In this document: positions 44,395 through 53,053 of the stretch, one piece after another
How the letters are laid out: each line of letters opens with the position of its first letter
Numbering within the stretch: the first letter of the stretch is position 1
Source of the DNA: Arthrobacter sp. OAP107
Lineage (GTDB): Bacteria > Actinomycetota > Actinomycetes > Actinomycetales > Micrococcaceae
Length of the DNA stretch: 64,000 nucleotides
Direction: 5' to 3'
Assembly: GCF_040546765.1 (NCBI RefSeq)
Contig: NZ_JBEPOK010000001.1
Span: 2,232,001-2,296,000, forward strand
Translations under genes and position numbers: made by a program
The notes under the pieces: model-generated
Told to the model about the DNA's origin: nothing
Database searches by the model: none
The model's input: only the letters and a program-made list of their open reading frames with translations

Positions 44395-45180
44395 CTAGCG
44401 GCGGGCGGTTGCCGTGTAACGGCCGGCGTTCACCGAAACGTCCAGGGGCAGGCCGAACGTCTGGCTCAGGTTACCGGAGGTGAGGACCTCGTTTACGGGC
44501 CCGGCCGCCACGACTTCGCCGTCGCGCATGAGCATGGCGTGGGTGAAGCCCGGGGGTACTTCCTCGAGGTGGTGGGTGACCAGCACGATCGCGGGGGCGT
44601 CCTCGTCCATGGCCAGCTGGCTGAGGCGGTGCACCAGGTCCTCGCGGCCGCCGAGATCCAGGCCGGCGGCGGGCTCGTCGAGCAGCAGCAGTTCGGGGTC
44701 TGTCATGAGGGCCCGGGCGATCTGCACGCGCTTGCGCTCACCCTCGGAGAGCGTGGAGAACTTGCGGTTGAGGAGCGGGCCCATGCCCCAGTCATTCAGG
44801 AGGGCGAAGGCACGGCGTTCGTCGTCCTTCTCGTAGCCTTCGCGCCAGCGGCCGGTCACGCCGTAGGCCGCGGTGACGACGACGTTGAGCACCTTCTCGT
44901 ACTCGGGAATCTGGTTGGCCAGAGCGGCCGAGGAGAGGCCGATCCGCGGCCGCAGCTCGAAGACGTCCACCTTTCCGAGGCTTTCGTCCAGAATGCCGGC
45001 GATGCCGCTGGTGGGGTGAAGCCGGGCCGCGGCGATCTGCAGCAGAGTGGTCTTGCCGGCGCCGTTGGGGCCCAGAATGACCCACCGCTCGCCTTCCCTG
45101 ACCTGCCAATCCACCTTGCTCAGGAGCGTTTTGGCTCCGCGCACAACGCTGACGGCGGCCATTTCAAGAACATCACTCAT
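44395..45180 (-). CDS. ABC-type ATPase, single domain
   Basis: This protein of about 261 residues has Walker A GPNGAGKTTLL, signature LSEGERKRVQIARALM, Walker B ELLLLDEPAAGLD and switch His in LVTHHLEEVPPGF. No permease is encoded next to it; the adjacent TauE protein is a secondary carrier and unlikely partner. The sequence resembles the soluble ModF/YlmA-like ATPases often labelled iron transport. ATG 45180 follows TAGTGT by 8 nt and lacks a ribosome site, so it is probably leaderless; the longer upstream ORF start is rejected. Confidence 0.88.
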   Translation of the reverse strand: MSDVLEMAAVSVVRGAKTLLSKVDWQVREGERWVILGPNGAGKTTLLQIAAARLHPTSGIAGILDESLGKVDVFELRPRIGLSSAALANQIPEYEKVLNVVVTAAYGVTGRWREGYEKDDERRAFALLNDWGMGPLLNRKFSTLSEGERKRVQIARALMTDPELLLLDEPAAGLDLGGREDLVHRLSQLAMDEDAPAIVLVTHHLEEVPPGFTHAMLMRDGEVVAAGPVNEVLTSGNLSQTFGLPLDVSVNAGRYTATARR

Positions 45181-45265
45181 AGAAGTAGACACTAGGACAA
45201 AACACGGTGCGACTGATAACCGGTAACGCCGGCCGTCGGCCGACCGTCTCCATTTATGACAATAT

Positions 45266-45634
45266 ATGCGTATGAACGCAGATAAGCATCCTTGCAGGCT
45301 CGACGTGGACAGCCAGTACGTGGAGCTGGCGGTGGAGATTTTCGCCATGCTGGCAGACGCCACCAGGGTGCGGATTATCCTGGCCCTGCGCGAGGGTGAG
45401 ATGGCCGTGGGCGCCCTGGCCGAAGTGGTCGGAAAGTCGCCGGCGGCGGTCTCCCAGCACCTGGCCAAGATGCGGCTGGCGCGCATGGTGTCCACCCGCC
45501 AGGACGGAACCAGGGTCCTCTACCGGCTCGAAAACGAGCACGCACGCCAGCTCGTCGCGGATGCAATCTTCCAGGCCGAGCACGCGCTCGGCGGGCAGCC
45601 GGCCCACCACCGCATGAAGGGAGCGGCATCGTGA
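45266..45634 (+). CDS. ArsR/SmtB family metal-responsive repressor
   Basis: This winged-helix protein of about 122 residues has VEIFAMLADATRVRIILALREGEMAVGALAEVVGKSPAAVSQHLAKMRLARMVSTRQDGTRVLYRLENEHARQLVADAI. The His-rich end (AEHALGGQPAHHRMKG) and the Asp/His-bearing last helix fit the alpha-5 zinc site of CzrA/SmtB sensors. It overlaps the CDF exporter start (GTGA), so it very probably represses that exporter and is released by zinc or a similar ion. ATG 45266 and 45272 are both possible; an AT-rich near-palindrome (ATATGCGTAT) overlapping the start may be the operator. Confidence 0.92.
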   Translation: MRMNADKHPCRLDVDSQYVELAVEIFAMLADATRVRIILALREGEMAVGALAEVVGKSPAAVSQHLAKMRLARMVSTRQDGTRVLYRLENEHARQLVADAIFQAEHALGGQPAHHRMKGAAS

Positions 45635-45690
45635 GCGACCGGACAGTGAATGACCGGACTGTGAATGACCGGACTGTGAATGACCGGAAA
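45631..45690 (+). repeat. 15-bp tandem repeat covering the CDF start codon
   Basis: Four copies of GTGAATGACCGGACT (the first reads GTGAGCGACCGGACA) encode MSDRT-VNDRT-VNDRT-VNDRK. Copies two and three are identical. Confidence 0.9.
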
Positions 45691-46785
45691 GTGACTATCG
45701 GGACTGAGGGCGGCGAGGGGCATCATCACCACGACCACGGGCAAGACCACCCGCACGGTCGTTCAGGCGATCATGGCCACTCACACGGACACGATCACTT
45801 ACACGGCCATGATCACGCCCACACGCATCACAAGGGGCTGAAGGGCTGGCTTTTCGGGCTGTTCGTCCCGCACACCCATGACGCCGCCGATTCCGTGGAT
45901 GACGCTCTCGAGGCCAGCGAGCAGGGCATCCGGGCGTTGAAGATCAGCCTGTTCCTGCTCCTCGGGACCACCGTCCTGCAATTCCTCGTGGTCCTGGTGA
46001 GCGGTTCGGTCGCGCTGCTGGCTGACACCATTCACAACTTCTCCGACGCCCTGACCGCCCTTCCCCTGTGGATCGCGTTCATCCTGGGCCGCCGCGCGGC
46101 CACCCGCCGCTACACCTACGGCTTCGGCAGGGCAGAGGATCTGGCAGGGCTGTTCATCGTGGCCGTGGTTGCCCTTTCGGCGGTGCTGGCTGCCTGGCAG
46201 TCGGTGGACAGGCTGCTCCACCCGCAGGCGCTGCAGAACCTGGGCTGGGTCATGGGTGCAGGACTGATCGGCTTCGCCGGAAACGAGGCCGTGGCGATCT
46301 ACCGCATCAGGATTGGGCGCAGGATCGGCTCGGCTGCGCTGGTGGCAGACGGCGTCCATGCGCGGATGGATGGCTTCACCTCGCTGGCGGTGGTGCTTGG
46401 CGCCGGCGGCGTCATGCTCGGCTTCCCGCTGGCGGACCCCATCGTTGGCCTGCTGATCTCGGCGGCCATCATCATCCTGCTGTGGGGAACCGTCGGCAGC
46501 ATCGGGCGCCGGCTGATGGACGGAATCGAGCCGGAACTGGTGGACCGCGCGCGCAGCACCCTTGAAGGCACACCAGGAGTCGTTGATGTGAAACGCGTTC
46601 AGCTGCGGTGGGTCGGGCACCGCCTCCAGGGTGCGGCGACCATCGGCGTCGACGACGGAACCAGCCTTCTGCTGGCTGAGCAGACCATGCACGAGGCCGG
46701 GCACCGGCTCCGCCACGCCCTGCCCAAGCTCGACGAGATGACTCTCACCCCGGTGCCCGCGTCAACCCGACCTGTGACCGCCTGA
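45631..46785 (+). CDS. cation diffusion facilitator (zinc/cobalt efflux, CzcD-like)
   Basis: This 384-residue inner-membrane exporter swaps Zn2+ or related ions for protons. Residues 1-20 are pentapeptide repeats. Residues 29-72 are a His/Asp/Gly-rich metal-binding tail (HHHHDHGQDHPHG, GHSHGHDHLHGHDHAHTHH). Six helices follow with the metal site Asp/His residues in LLADTIHNFSDALTALPLW and LVADGVHARMDGFTSL, then the C-terminal ferredoxin-like domain. The GTG start overlaps the ArsR stop, so expression follows zinc sensing. The start codon itself lies in a 15-bp tandem repeat; each of the three following copies also begins with an in-frame GTG. Confidence 0.95.
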   Translation: MSDRTVNDRTVNDRTVNDRKVTIGTEGGEGHHHHDHGQDHPHGRSGDHGHSHGHDHLHGHDHAHTHHKGLKGWLFGLFVPHTHDAADSVDDALEASEQGIRALKISLFLLLGTTVLQFLVVLVSGSVALLADTIHNFSDALTALPLWIAFILGRRAATRRYTYGFGRAEDLAGLFIVAVVALSAVLAAWQSVDRLLHPQALQNLGWVMGAGLIGFAGNEAVAIYRIRIGRRIGSAALVADGVHARMDGFTSLAVVLGAGGVMLGFPLADPIVGLLISAAIIILLWGTVGSIGRRLMDGIEPELVDRARSTLEGTPGVVDVKRVQLRWVGHRLQGAATIGVDDGTSLLLAEQTMHEAGHRLRHALPKLDEMTLTPVPASTRPVTA

Positions 46786-46818
46786 CCAGGGTCAGCCTGA
46801 CCCGCATCAGCCTGAGCG
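46774..46818 (+). repeat. 15-bp imperfect repeat across the CDF stop codon
   Basis: GTGACCGCCTGACCA, GGGTCAGCCTGACCC and GCATCAGCCTGAGCG are consecutive 15-nt units sharing CAGCCTGA-like cores. They span the last codons and the 3' flank of the CDF gene. The rest of the gap to the MFS gene (46819-47018) shows no gene. Confidence 0.6.
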
Positions 46819-47018
46819 CGCCCTGCCCCGGTAGCGCCGGACGGCGTCGGCGTTTCAAAATGAAGATGCGGGAGCATCGGCCAGCCTGTTGACGAGGGAC
46901 TCCGCCAGCCGCACTCCGTGCACGTTGTCATGGTTGAACTGCCTAAACCCATGACATCACAGTTGTTGTGTGTGTGGAGTTTTCCACGACAAGCACCTGC
47001 CCGAGGGGACCACGCAAC

Positions 47019-48281
47019 TTGACCAGCACCGCCGAAGCAACCCGTACCACCCAGCGCCGAATCGTGCGGACCCTGTCGGTCGCGCAGATCTTCTCCGGCC
47101 TGGGCAACGGCTCAACCCTGGCCCTGGGCTCCATCCTGGCCGTCGACCTTTCAGGCTCCGAAGCGTGGGCGGGATCCGTCAACACCGCCCTCACCCTGGG
47201 CACGGCTGTCACAGCGATTCCGCTCTCGCGGCTGGCACTGCAGCGGGGCCGCCGCGTGGCTCTCACCACCGGCCTGGCCGCGGCGATCGCCGGCACCTTC
47301 CTGATGGTGACGGCAGTGACAGCGCAACTGTTCGTGGTCCTGCTGGCCGGATCCTTCCTCGTCGGCCTGGCTTCGGCGGTCAACCTGCAGGCCCGCTTCG
47401 CTGCCACGGACCTGGCCGAGCCGGCCCACCGGGGACGGGACCTGTCCCTGGTGGTGTGGGCGATCACCATCGGCGCCGTCGCGGGCCCCAATATGGTCTC
47501 CCCCGGAGCCGTCCTGGCCGGCTGGCTGGACATTCCGCCTGCTGCCGGCCCCTTCCTGATTTCCGCGCTGGGGATGGTAGTGGGCGCTGCCATCGTCGCA
47601 GTGTCCCTGCACCCGGACCCGCTCCTGACCCGCCGCGCCCTCGACGGGGCGGACCGTACACCTGCTGCAAAGCTTTCCGGCTCATGGCAGGAAGGATGGC
47701 GGATCGTCAAGCAGCATCCCACAGCCCGCGGAGCCGTGGTCGCAGTCGTTGCGGCCCACGCAGTAATGGTCGCCGTGATGTCCATGACACCGCTTCACAT
47801 GCAGCACCACGCCGGACACGCTGCCGGTAACGCAGACACCATCGCACTGATCGGCCTGACAATCTCCCTGCACATCGCGGGCATGTACGCCCTGTCACCC
47901 GTGATGGGCGTCCTCACCGACCGCCTAGGGCCGCGCACCACCGCGCTGGCTGGCCTGCTCACCTTGCTCGCGGCTGTGGCACTGACCGGACTGGTGTCCC
48001 AGAACATGGGCTCGGTGACCGTCGGCCTGATCCTTCTCGGACTGGGCTGGTCGGCAACCACCGTAGCCGGTTCCACCCTGCTCGTCGCTTCCCTCACACC
48101 TGCTGAACGTGTCCCGGTGCAGGGGTTCTCCGACGCCACGATGTCCCTGGCCGGGGCAGTGGGAAGCGCGGCCGCAGGGCCTGTCATGGGCCTGACCGGC
48201 TACTCCGGCGTCAGTGCCCTGGCGGCGGCTGTGGTCGCCGCCGCAGCCGTGGCGCTGCTACGCCTGCGCGTCCGGAGCTGA
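47019..48281 (+). CDS. MFS transporter
   Basis: This major facilitator protein of about 420 residues has 12 hydrophobic helices. Recognisable parts are SVAQIFSGLGNGSTLALGSILAVDLSGSEAWAGSVNTALTLGTAVTAIPLSRLALQRGRRVAL (helices 1-2 and the A-loop) and the mid-loop before helix 7. SPVMGVLTDRLGPRTTALAG is the B-like loop. It is probably a drug or metabolite exporter; the substrate is unknown. I chose TTG 47019 (LTSTAEATRTTQRRIVRTL) because GAGGGG lies upstream and the family starts here; the longer GTG 46968 start adds a Cys-containing 17-residue stretch without a ribosome site. Confidence 0.88.
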   Translation: MTSTAEATRTTQRRIVRTLSVAQIFSGLGNGSTLALGSILAVDLSGSEAWAGSVNTALTLGTAVTAIPLSRLALQRGRRVALTTGLAAAIAGTFLMVTAVTAQLFVVLLAGSFLVGLASAVNLQARFAATDLAEPAHRGRDLSLVVWAITIGAVAGPNMVSPGAVLAGWLDIPPAAGPFLISALGMVVGAAIVAVSLHPDPLLTRRALDGADRTPAAKLSGSWQEGWRIVKQHPTARGAVVAVVAAHAVMVAVMSMTPLHMQHHAGHAAGNADTIALIGLTISLHIAGMYALSPVMGVLTDRLGPRTTALAGLLTLLAAVALTGLVSQNMGSVTVGLILLGLGWSATTVAGSTLLVASLTPAERVPVQGFSDATMSLAGAVGSAAAGPVMGLTGYSGVSALAAAVVAAAAVALLRLRVRS

Positions 48282-49061
48282 CGGATCAGAAACCCGCAGA
48301 CTGCTTGGTGCCCGGCGGGTGCGCGCTGCGGAACGATTCTTCGCCGTGCCGTTCCGGGCAGTACCGTCCCAGGCAGTGCCGTGCCGGGCTGCGTCGGTGA
48401 ACACCGCCACCGCCGCTACCACCAGAGCCACCCCAAAGGAAGCCACGACGTCGGTGAGCCAGTGATAGCCCAAATACAGCCGGCTTAAGCCAACCAGCGC
48501 CGTGACTGCAAAAGCCGCGGAGAACCAAAGTACCGCCGTCGTACGTGTCCCTGACCTTGACAGGACGAGGTAGGCGAGCACAACCGTGAACACGCCTATG
48601 CCTACGGTGTGGCCCGAGGGGAAGGACAGGGCGTCGTCCGGTCCGAGCAGGAAATCGGAGGCGGGAGGGCGCGACCGGGCGACGAATTGCTTGATGAGGG
48701 TTGTCAGCACAACGGCCAGCACCATGGCACCCATCAGCACAGCCGGGCGCCACAGCTCCCGCTTCCACAGCGCCCAGGCCAGGGCAAACACCGCGCCGAT
48801 GACGCTTAGCGTTTCCGGCGCTGTCACTGTGGTCAGGGCCGCCAGGAGCACGGTGGCCGCAGGGTTCCGGGAATCCACCATCAGGCTGTGCACGGGACCA
48901 TCCAGGGCGGCCAGCCCCGAATCCGACTGGACGGCAGCGAACATGACCCAGAAAACTGCATCGCCGGCCACCAGGAGGGCCCCGGCCCAGCAGAACAGGA
49001 CCTGCTGCGAGGCTCTCAGCAAGGGCGCCGGGCGCAGGCGGGCAATCAGGGCAAAGAGCAT
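48258..49061 (-). CDS. PAP2 family membrane phosphatase
   Basis: This protein of about 267 residues has six helices and the three-part lipid-phosphatase active site: KQFVARSRPPASDF, PSGHTVGIG with the catalytic His, and SRLYLGYHWLTDVVASFG. It likely removes phosphate from undecaprenyl pyrophosphate or phosphatidic acid on the outer face of the membrane. ATG 49061 is the sensible start; the longer ORF runs into the SerB promoter. The C-terminal tail contains GTA-x-x pentapeptide repeats, and its last eight codons overlap the end of the convergent MFS gene. Confidence 0.9.
   Translation of the reverse strand: MLFALIARLRPAPLLRASQQVLFCWAGALLVAGDAVFWVMFAAVQSDSGLAALDGPVHSLMVDSRNPAATVLLAALTTVTAPETLSVIGAVFALAWALWKRELWRPAVLMGAMVLAVVLTTLIKQFVARSRPPASDFLLGPDDALSFPSGHTVGIGVFTVVLAYLVLSRSGTRTTAVLWFSAAFAVTALVGLSRLYLGYHWLTDVVASFGVALVVAAVAVFTDAARHGTAWDGTARNGTAKNRSAARTRRAPSSLRVSDPSAPDAQA
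48346..48390. repeat. 15-bp tandem repeat in the PAP2 C-terminal codons
   Basis: GTGCCGTTCCGGGCA, GTACCGTCCCAGGCA and GTGCCGTGCCGGGCT (plus-strand reading) encode GTAWD-GTARN-GTAKN-type units on the reverse strand. Confidence 0.8.
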
Positions 49062-49212
49062 CGGGCCATTCTGCCGGACCGGCCTCCGGGTAGGCCGGAG
49101 GTTTGCTGGGAGCCGGCTGGGGACTGCTGTTGTGCTGCCCGGCGGATGCCACGGCCGTGGCATCCGCGTGACGGATTCGGGCGGCGGCGCCGCGCTGGAT
49201 AAGATTGAAGCC

Positions 49213-50118
49213 ATGACTTCGAACGTGACTGCGGTCAGCTATGGCCTGAAACTCTCCCCCTCGGAACCGGAAATCCTGCGGTCCCTGCTGGCGGATTCCG
49301 GCGCCACCTTCGGGGAAGCCTCCAGCGCCGGTGACGCACGCTTCGAAGTCTGCACAGTGGACTTTTCCGTACCCTCTGGCTCCGCTGCGGACATTGCCGG
49401 ACTGCGGCACGCGATCGCCGCCGCGAAGGAGGACGCGGAGCGGACCGGCGTGGACACCGCCATCGTTCCGGCCGAACTTCGGAACGCGGAACGCAAGCTG
49501 CTCATCATGGACGTTGACTCCACCCTGATCCAGCAGGAGGTCGTCGAACTCCTTGCCGCGTATGCCGGAAAGCGGGACGAAGTCACAGCCGTCACAGAAG
49601 CTGCCATGCGCGGTGAGCTCGACTTCGCGCAAAGCCTGCACGCCCGCGTGGCTGTCCTGGCGGGGCTGCCGGCCGCCGTCGTCGACTCGGTCATCGCGGA
49701 AGTGAAGCTGAGCGAGGGTGCCGCCGAACTGGTGGCCGCGTTTAAGGCCGCAGGCCATGCCGTGGCGGTGGTGTCCGGCGGCTTCAACCAGATCCTGCGC
49801 CCCATCGCGGAGGAACTCGGCATGGACTACTGGATCGCCAACGAGCTTGAGATCGTGGACGGGGCCCTGACCGGCAAGGTCCTCGGCGCCGTGATCGACC
49901 GCGCCGCCAAGGAAAAATACCTCCGCGATTGGTCGGCCGCCGAGGGCATTGCACTGGAGCACACCATCGCAGTCGGTGACGGCGCCAACGACCTTGACAT
50001 GCTCGGCGCCGCGGGCATCGGCGTGGCCTTCAATGGCAAGCCCGCGGTCCGCGCCGTGGCTGACGCCGCCATCAACATGCCGTACCTCGACGCTGTGCGG
50101 CACATCGCCGGCGTCTGA
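49213..50118 (+). CDS. serB: phosphoserine phosphatase
   Basis: This 301-residue HAD hydrolase makes the last step of serine synthesis, phosphoserine to serine. The nucleophile pair is D100 and D102 in KLLIMDVDSTLIQQEVVELLAAYAGK. Motif 2 is VAVVSGGFNQILRPIAEELG, and motif 3/4 is HTIAVGDGANDLDMLGAAGIGVAFNGKP. The first 90 residues look like a regulatory ACT-like domain, as in mycobacterial SerB2. TAAGAT at 49200-49205 lies 7 nt before the ATG with no ribosome site, so the message is probably leaderless. It is divergent from the PAP2 gene. Confidence 0.95.
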   Translation: MTSNVTAVSYGLKLSPSEPEILRSLLADSGATFGEASSAGDARFEVCTVDFSVPSGSAADIAGLRHAIAAAKEDAERTGVDTAIVPAELRNAERKLLIMDVDSTLIQQEVVELLAAYAGKRDEVTAVTEAAMRGELDFAQSLHARVAVLAGLPAAVVDSVIAEVKLSEGAAELVAAFKAAGHAVAVVSGGFNQILRPIAEELGMDYWIANELEIVDGALTGKVLGAVIDRAAKEKYLRDWSAAEGIALEHTIAVGDGANDLDMLGAAGIGVAFNGKPAVRAVADAAINMPYLDAVRHIAGV

Positions 50119-50196
50119 ACAAGTCCCCACTGGAAAGCCGGGAACTGGAGACCCGGGGGGAGCCGGTGGCCCGCCGGCGGGCCTGATCTTACGGCG

Positions 50197-51057
50197 CTAG
50201 AAGCCCGACGGCGGCGTGAACTGGCTTGCGGTGAACACGGCACCGCCGGGATCGCGGACCAGGGCGGTCCGGGTCCACATGGTGTCATCCTGGCCAAGGA
50301 CGTGACCGCCAAGGCGCTCGGCCTCCTGCACCGCCCGGTCCCTGTCAGCCACGGTGAAGGTGACATGCCAGTGCGGCCGCTCGCCTGGGGCCACCGGAGC
50401 GAGCCAGCCAACGGCGTCGGCGAAGCCGCCCGGAACCAGGTCCCCGGACTGCCGGGCCCGGATCCCGGGGTCGACGGTGGCTTCCAAGTGGTCGCCGTAG
50501 CCGGGGCGGCGGATCATGATGCCGAAGTCGAGACGGTCGAACTCCCAAGCGAAAGCCCTGGCGTAGAAGTCCGCGGCGGCCTCCGTGTCCGCAGCATGGA
50601 GGTCGCTGAAGTTCCAGCCACCCGGCAGGTTGACCGCCTGGGCGCCCGGCCGCTCCCCCGGCTGCCAGATACGGAACTCCGCACCTTCGGGGTCGGCCAG
50701 CGAAGCCCGCACGCCGCCCACGCCGGTATCGGCAGGAGCTGACTTCAGGGTGGCCCCGGCCGACAGCAGGTGACGCACCGCCGCCTCTGCATCGTCAACC
50801 GCGATGTACGTGTTCCAGGCCGGTACGCCGTGGGGACCTGCGTCCAAGTCCGTGATGGCGGCCGTCTCCTGGCCACCCAGCCGGGCAATCGCATAACTGC
50901 CGGTGTCCCCGGGAGGTGCCGTACCGCCGTCGAACTCCCACCCGAGCAGTCCCCCGTAGAACTCACGGGCCGCTGCCACGTCGGGCTGCTGGCTGTCCAC
51001 CCAACACGGCACGCCGGCCGGATAGGTCCGCTTCTGTACTCCCGCATCCTCTGCCAT
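50197..51057 (-). CDS. VOC (glyoxalase-like) family protein, two tandem domains
   Basis: This protein of about 286 residues contains two vicinal-oxygen-chelate units: residues 8-125 (PCWVDSQQPDVAAAREFYGGLLGWEFDGG) and 145-270 (WNFSDLHAADTEAAADFYARAFAWEFDRL). Such single-chain pairs occur in actinobacterial proteins related to hydroxylases or resistance factors; activity is unassigned. The start is ATG 51057, with TAGGGT 7 nt upstream and no ribosome site. The longer ORF upstream crosses a tandem repeat and is rejected. Confidence 0.88.
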   Translation of the reverse strand: MAEDAGVQKRTYPAGVPCWVDSQQPDVAAAREFYGGLLGWEFDGGTAPPGDTGSYAIARLGGQETAAITDLDAGPHGVPAWNTYIAVDDAEAAVRHLLSAGATLKSAPADTGVGGVRASLADPEGAEFRIWQPGERPGAQAVNLPGGWNFSDLHAADTEAAADFYARAFAWEFDRLDFGIMIRRPGYGDHLEATVDPGIRARQSGDLVPGGFADAVGWLAPVAPGERPHWHVTFTVADRDRAVQEAERLGGHVLGQDDTMWTRTALVRDPGGAVFTASQFTPPSGF

Positions 51058-51143
51058 GGCTACGACCCTAGGCGCGATGGGCCGCTTGGACAACGCCTGC
51101 GCGGGCGTGAATTGGGGCCAAGCGGAGATAACGGCCGGGGCGC

Positions 51144-51207
51144 GAAGACCCAGGGCAGTGAAGACCCAGGACAATGAAGACCCAGGACAATGAAGACTGA
51201 GGGACAC
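51144..51207. repeat. 16-bp intergenic tandem repeat
   Basis: Four consecutive 16-nt units begin GAAGAC: GAAGACCCAGGGCAGT, then GAAGACCCAGGACAAT twice, then GAAGACTGAGGGACAC. It lies between the VOC and SDR genes; at 16 nt it does not preserve a reading frame. Confidence 0.9.
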
Positions 51208-51225
51208 CGAAGAGCCAGTGACGCC

Positions 51226-51255
51226 GAAGGCCCGGCGCTGGTGCGCCGGGCCTTC
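51226..51255 (-). terminator. terminator downstream of the SDR gene
   Basis: GAAGGCCCGGCGC and GCGCCGGGCCTTC form a 13-bp perfect stem with a 4-nt loop, about 50 nt past the SDR stop on the reverse strand. No T-tract is evident. Confidence 0.65.
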
Positions 51256-51303
51256 GGGTACAAGCACCGCGTCCGGAATCCGCGGAGGCAAGAGCCGGGG
51301 TGG

Positions 51304-52056
51304 CTAGCCGGCGTTCTTGCCGAAGTAGTCCGCGCCGCCGGCGTATTCCGTGTGGCCGGACTCGACGTCGGCGGTGGCCATGCTGGCAACCACAGCGGCG
51401 AACTCCTCCACGGAGTAGAGCTTGCCGGCCTCGGCACGGCGGGCCTCGATGGCGCCCGGGTTTGAACGGTCCAGCAGCGTGGCGGTGACGGTGCCTTCGA
51501 TCATGTCTCCGGATACGACTACCAGGGAGATGCCCTTGTCCGCCAGGTTCGGCAGCAGTTCGCGCAGGGCGTCCTCGCCGGCACGCTTGCTGCGGGCCAC
51601 GGGCTCGTACTCGGGCATGGTGGCGACCGAGTTGATGAAGTGGGCCTGGTGGCTGGTCACGAAGACCACGCGGGAGCCTTCCTTCATGAGCGGCACGGCG
51701 GCGTTGAGCATGTTGACCTGGGCGTCGCGGTTGAGCTTGAGGGCGTAGCCCTCCTCCATGCCGGATTCCATGCCGCCCGAGGCATTGAGGACCAGCACGT
51801 CGAGCGAGCCGAAGTTTTCCATGGCGGCGCTGGCCAGCGCCTGCACGCCTTCAAGTGTGGTCAGGTCCGCGCCGACGGCGACGGCGCGGCCGCCCTCGGC
51901 CTCGATCCCGGCCACCACTTTGTTGGCGCGCGGCGCCTTCTGGCGATAGTTAACGACGACGGCGGCACCCTCGCCCGCGAGGATCTTGGCAACTTCGGCG
52001 CCGATGCCGCGCGAAGAACCGGTGACGATGGCTGTCTTGTTGTCCAGCTGTCCCAT
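51304..52056 (-). CDS. SDR family oxidoreductase
   Basis: This 250-residue classical short-chain dehydrogenase has the nucleotide motif VTGSSRGIGAEVAKILAGEG, LVLNASGG in the NNAG position, and Ser in VVFVTSHQAHF. The active site Tyr appears in EYEPVARSKRAGEDALR with Lys four residues on. The substrate is unknown. It is transcribed as a single reverse-strand unit with a terminator after it; FabG follows upstream after 150 nt. Confidence 0.9.
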   Translation of the reverse strand: MGQLDNKTAIVTGSSRGIGAEVAKILAGEGAAVVVNYRQKAPRANKVVAGIEAEGGRAVAVGADLTTLEGVQALASAAMENFGSLDVLVLNASGGMESGMEEGYALKLNRDAQVNMLNAAVPLMKEGSRVVFVTSHQAHFINSVATMPEYEPVARSKRAGEDALRELLPNLADKGISLVVVSGDMIEGTVTATLLDRSNPGAIEARRAEAGKLYSVEEFAAVVASMATADVESGHTEYAGGADYFGKNAG

Positions 52057-52209
52057 GTGGGCTCCCTTGTCTTAATTTATTCAAAACATCTAATTACTGA
52101 TGGCCTGAAGTCCATCATGCCAGCGGGGGCGACGCCTTCCTTTGTCGGAACGCCACAAAGAACCCGGCGGCCTCCGCGTTGGCAAAAGTTGTGCTGGCGC
52201 CGGCGGCGC

Positions 52210-52935
52210 CTAGTGCCCCATGCCCAGGCCGCCGTCGACCGGAATAACGGCGCCGGAAATGTAGGCAGCCTCGTCGCTGGAGATCCAGCGCACCACATTG
52301 GCCACCTCGGAGGCTTCGGCGAAGCGGCCGGCGGGGATGCCGGACAGGTAATCCTTCTGGGTTGCCTCCGGCAGTTCGGCCGTCATGTCCGTGTTGATGA
52401 ACCCGGGAGCCACCACATTCGCCGTGATCCCGCGCGATCCGAGCTCGCGGGTCAGGGAGCGGGCCATGCCCACGAGCCCGGCCTTGGAGGCGGAGTAGTT
52501 GATCTGGCCCGGCGCGCCGTACAGGCCCGAAACGGAGGAGATGAGCACCACGCGGCCCCGGCGCAGGCGGATCATGCCCTTGGAGGCTCGCTTGATGACG
52601 CGGAACGCGCCCGTCAGGTTGGTGTCGATGACGGAGGTGAAGTCGTCCTCGCTCATGCGCAGCAGCAGGGTGTCTTTTGTGATGCCGGCGTTGGCCACCA
52701 GTACCTCGACCGGGCCGTGGGCGGCCTCAACCTCGGTGAACGCAGCGTCAATAGAGGCCTCGTCGGTCACGTCGGCCTTGACGCCCAGGACGCCCTCCGG
52801 CAGCTTCGATTCGCTGCGGTAGGTCACTGCCACCTTGTCGCCGTTGGCCAGGAATGCCTCCGCGATGGCCAGGCCGATGCCGCGGTTTCCGCCGGTGATG
52901 AGGACGCTGCGGGCCTTGGTTGCTGCTTCAGACAT
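52210..52935 (-). CDS. fabG: 3-oxoacyl-ACP reductase (beta-ketoacyl reductase)
   Basis: This 241-residue NADPH-dependent SDR carries out the first reduction of fatty acid elongation. It has LITGGNRGIGLAIAEAFL, VLVANAGITKDTLLLRM, VLISSVSGLYGAPGQINYSASKAGLVGMARSL (Ser, Tyr, Lys) and ANVVAPGFINTDMTAEL. Its short length and motif order match the mycobacterial MabA/FabG1 type rather than FabG4 at 23-25 kb. GGAG lies 5-6 nt before the ATG. Confidence 0.92.
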   Translation of the reverse strand: MSEAATKARSVLITGGNRGIGLAIAEAFLANGDKVAVTYRSESKLPEGVLGVKADVTDEASIDAAFTEVEAAHGPVEVLVANAGITKDTLLLRMSEDDFTSVIDTNLTGAFRVIKRASKGMIRLRRGRVVLISSVSGLYGAPGQINYSASKAGLVGMARSLTRELGSRGITANVVAPGFINTDMTAELPEATQKDYLSGIPAGRFAEASEVANVVRWISSDEAAYISGAVIPVDGGLGMGH

Positions 52936-53053
52936 GTGTGCTCCGGATTTCCGCGGAGCATGGCTCCGCTGTGGTGGCTGGAATTTTGACTGCCTCCGAT
53001 CTTATCGCCCGATTGGGAGCCAACTTCGGATGGTGAGAGAATTGGGGTAGCCA

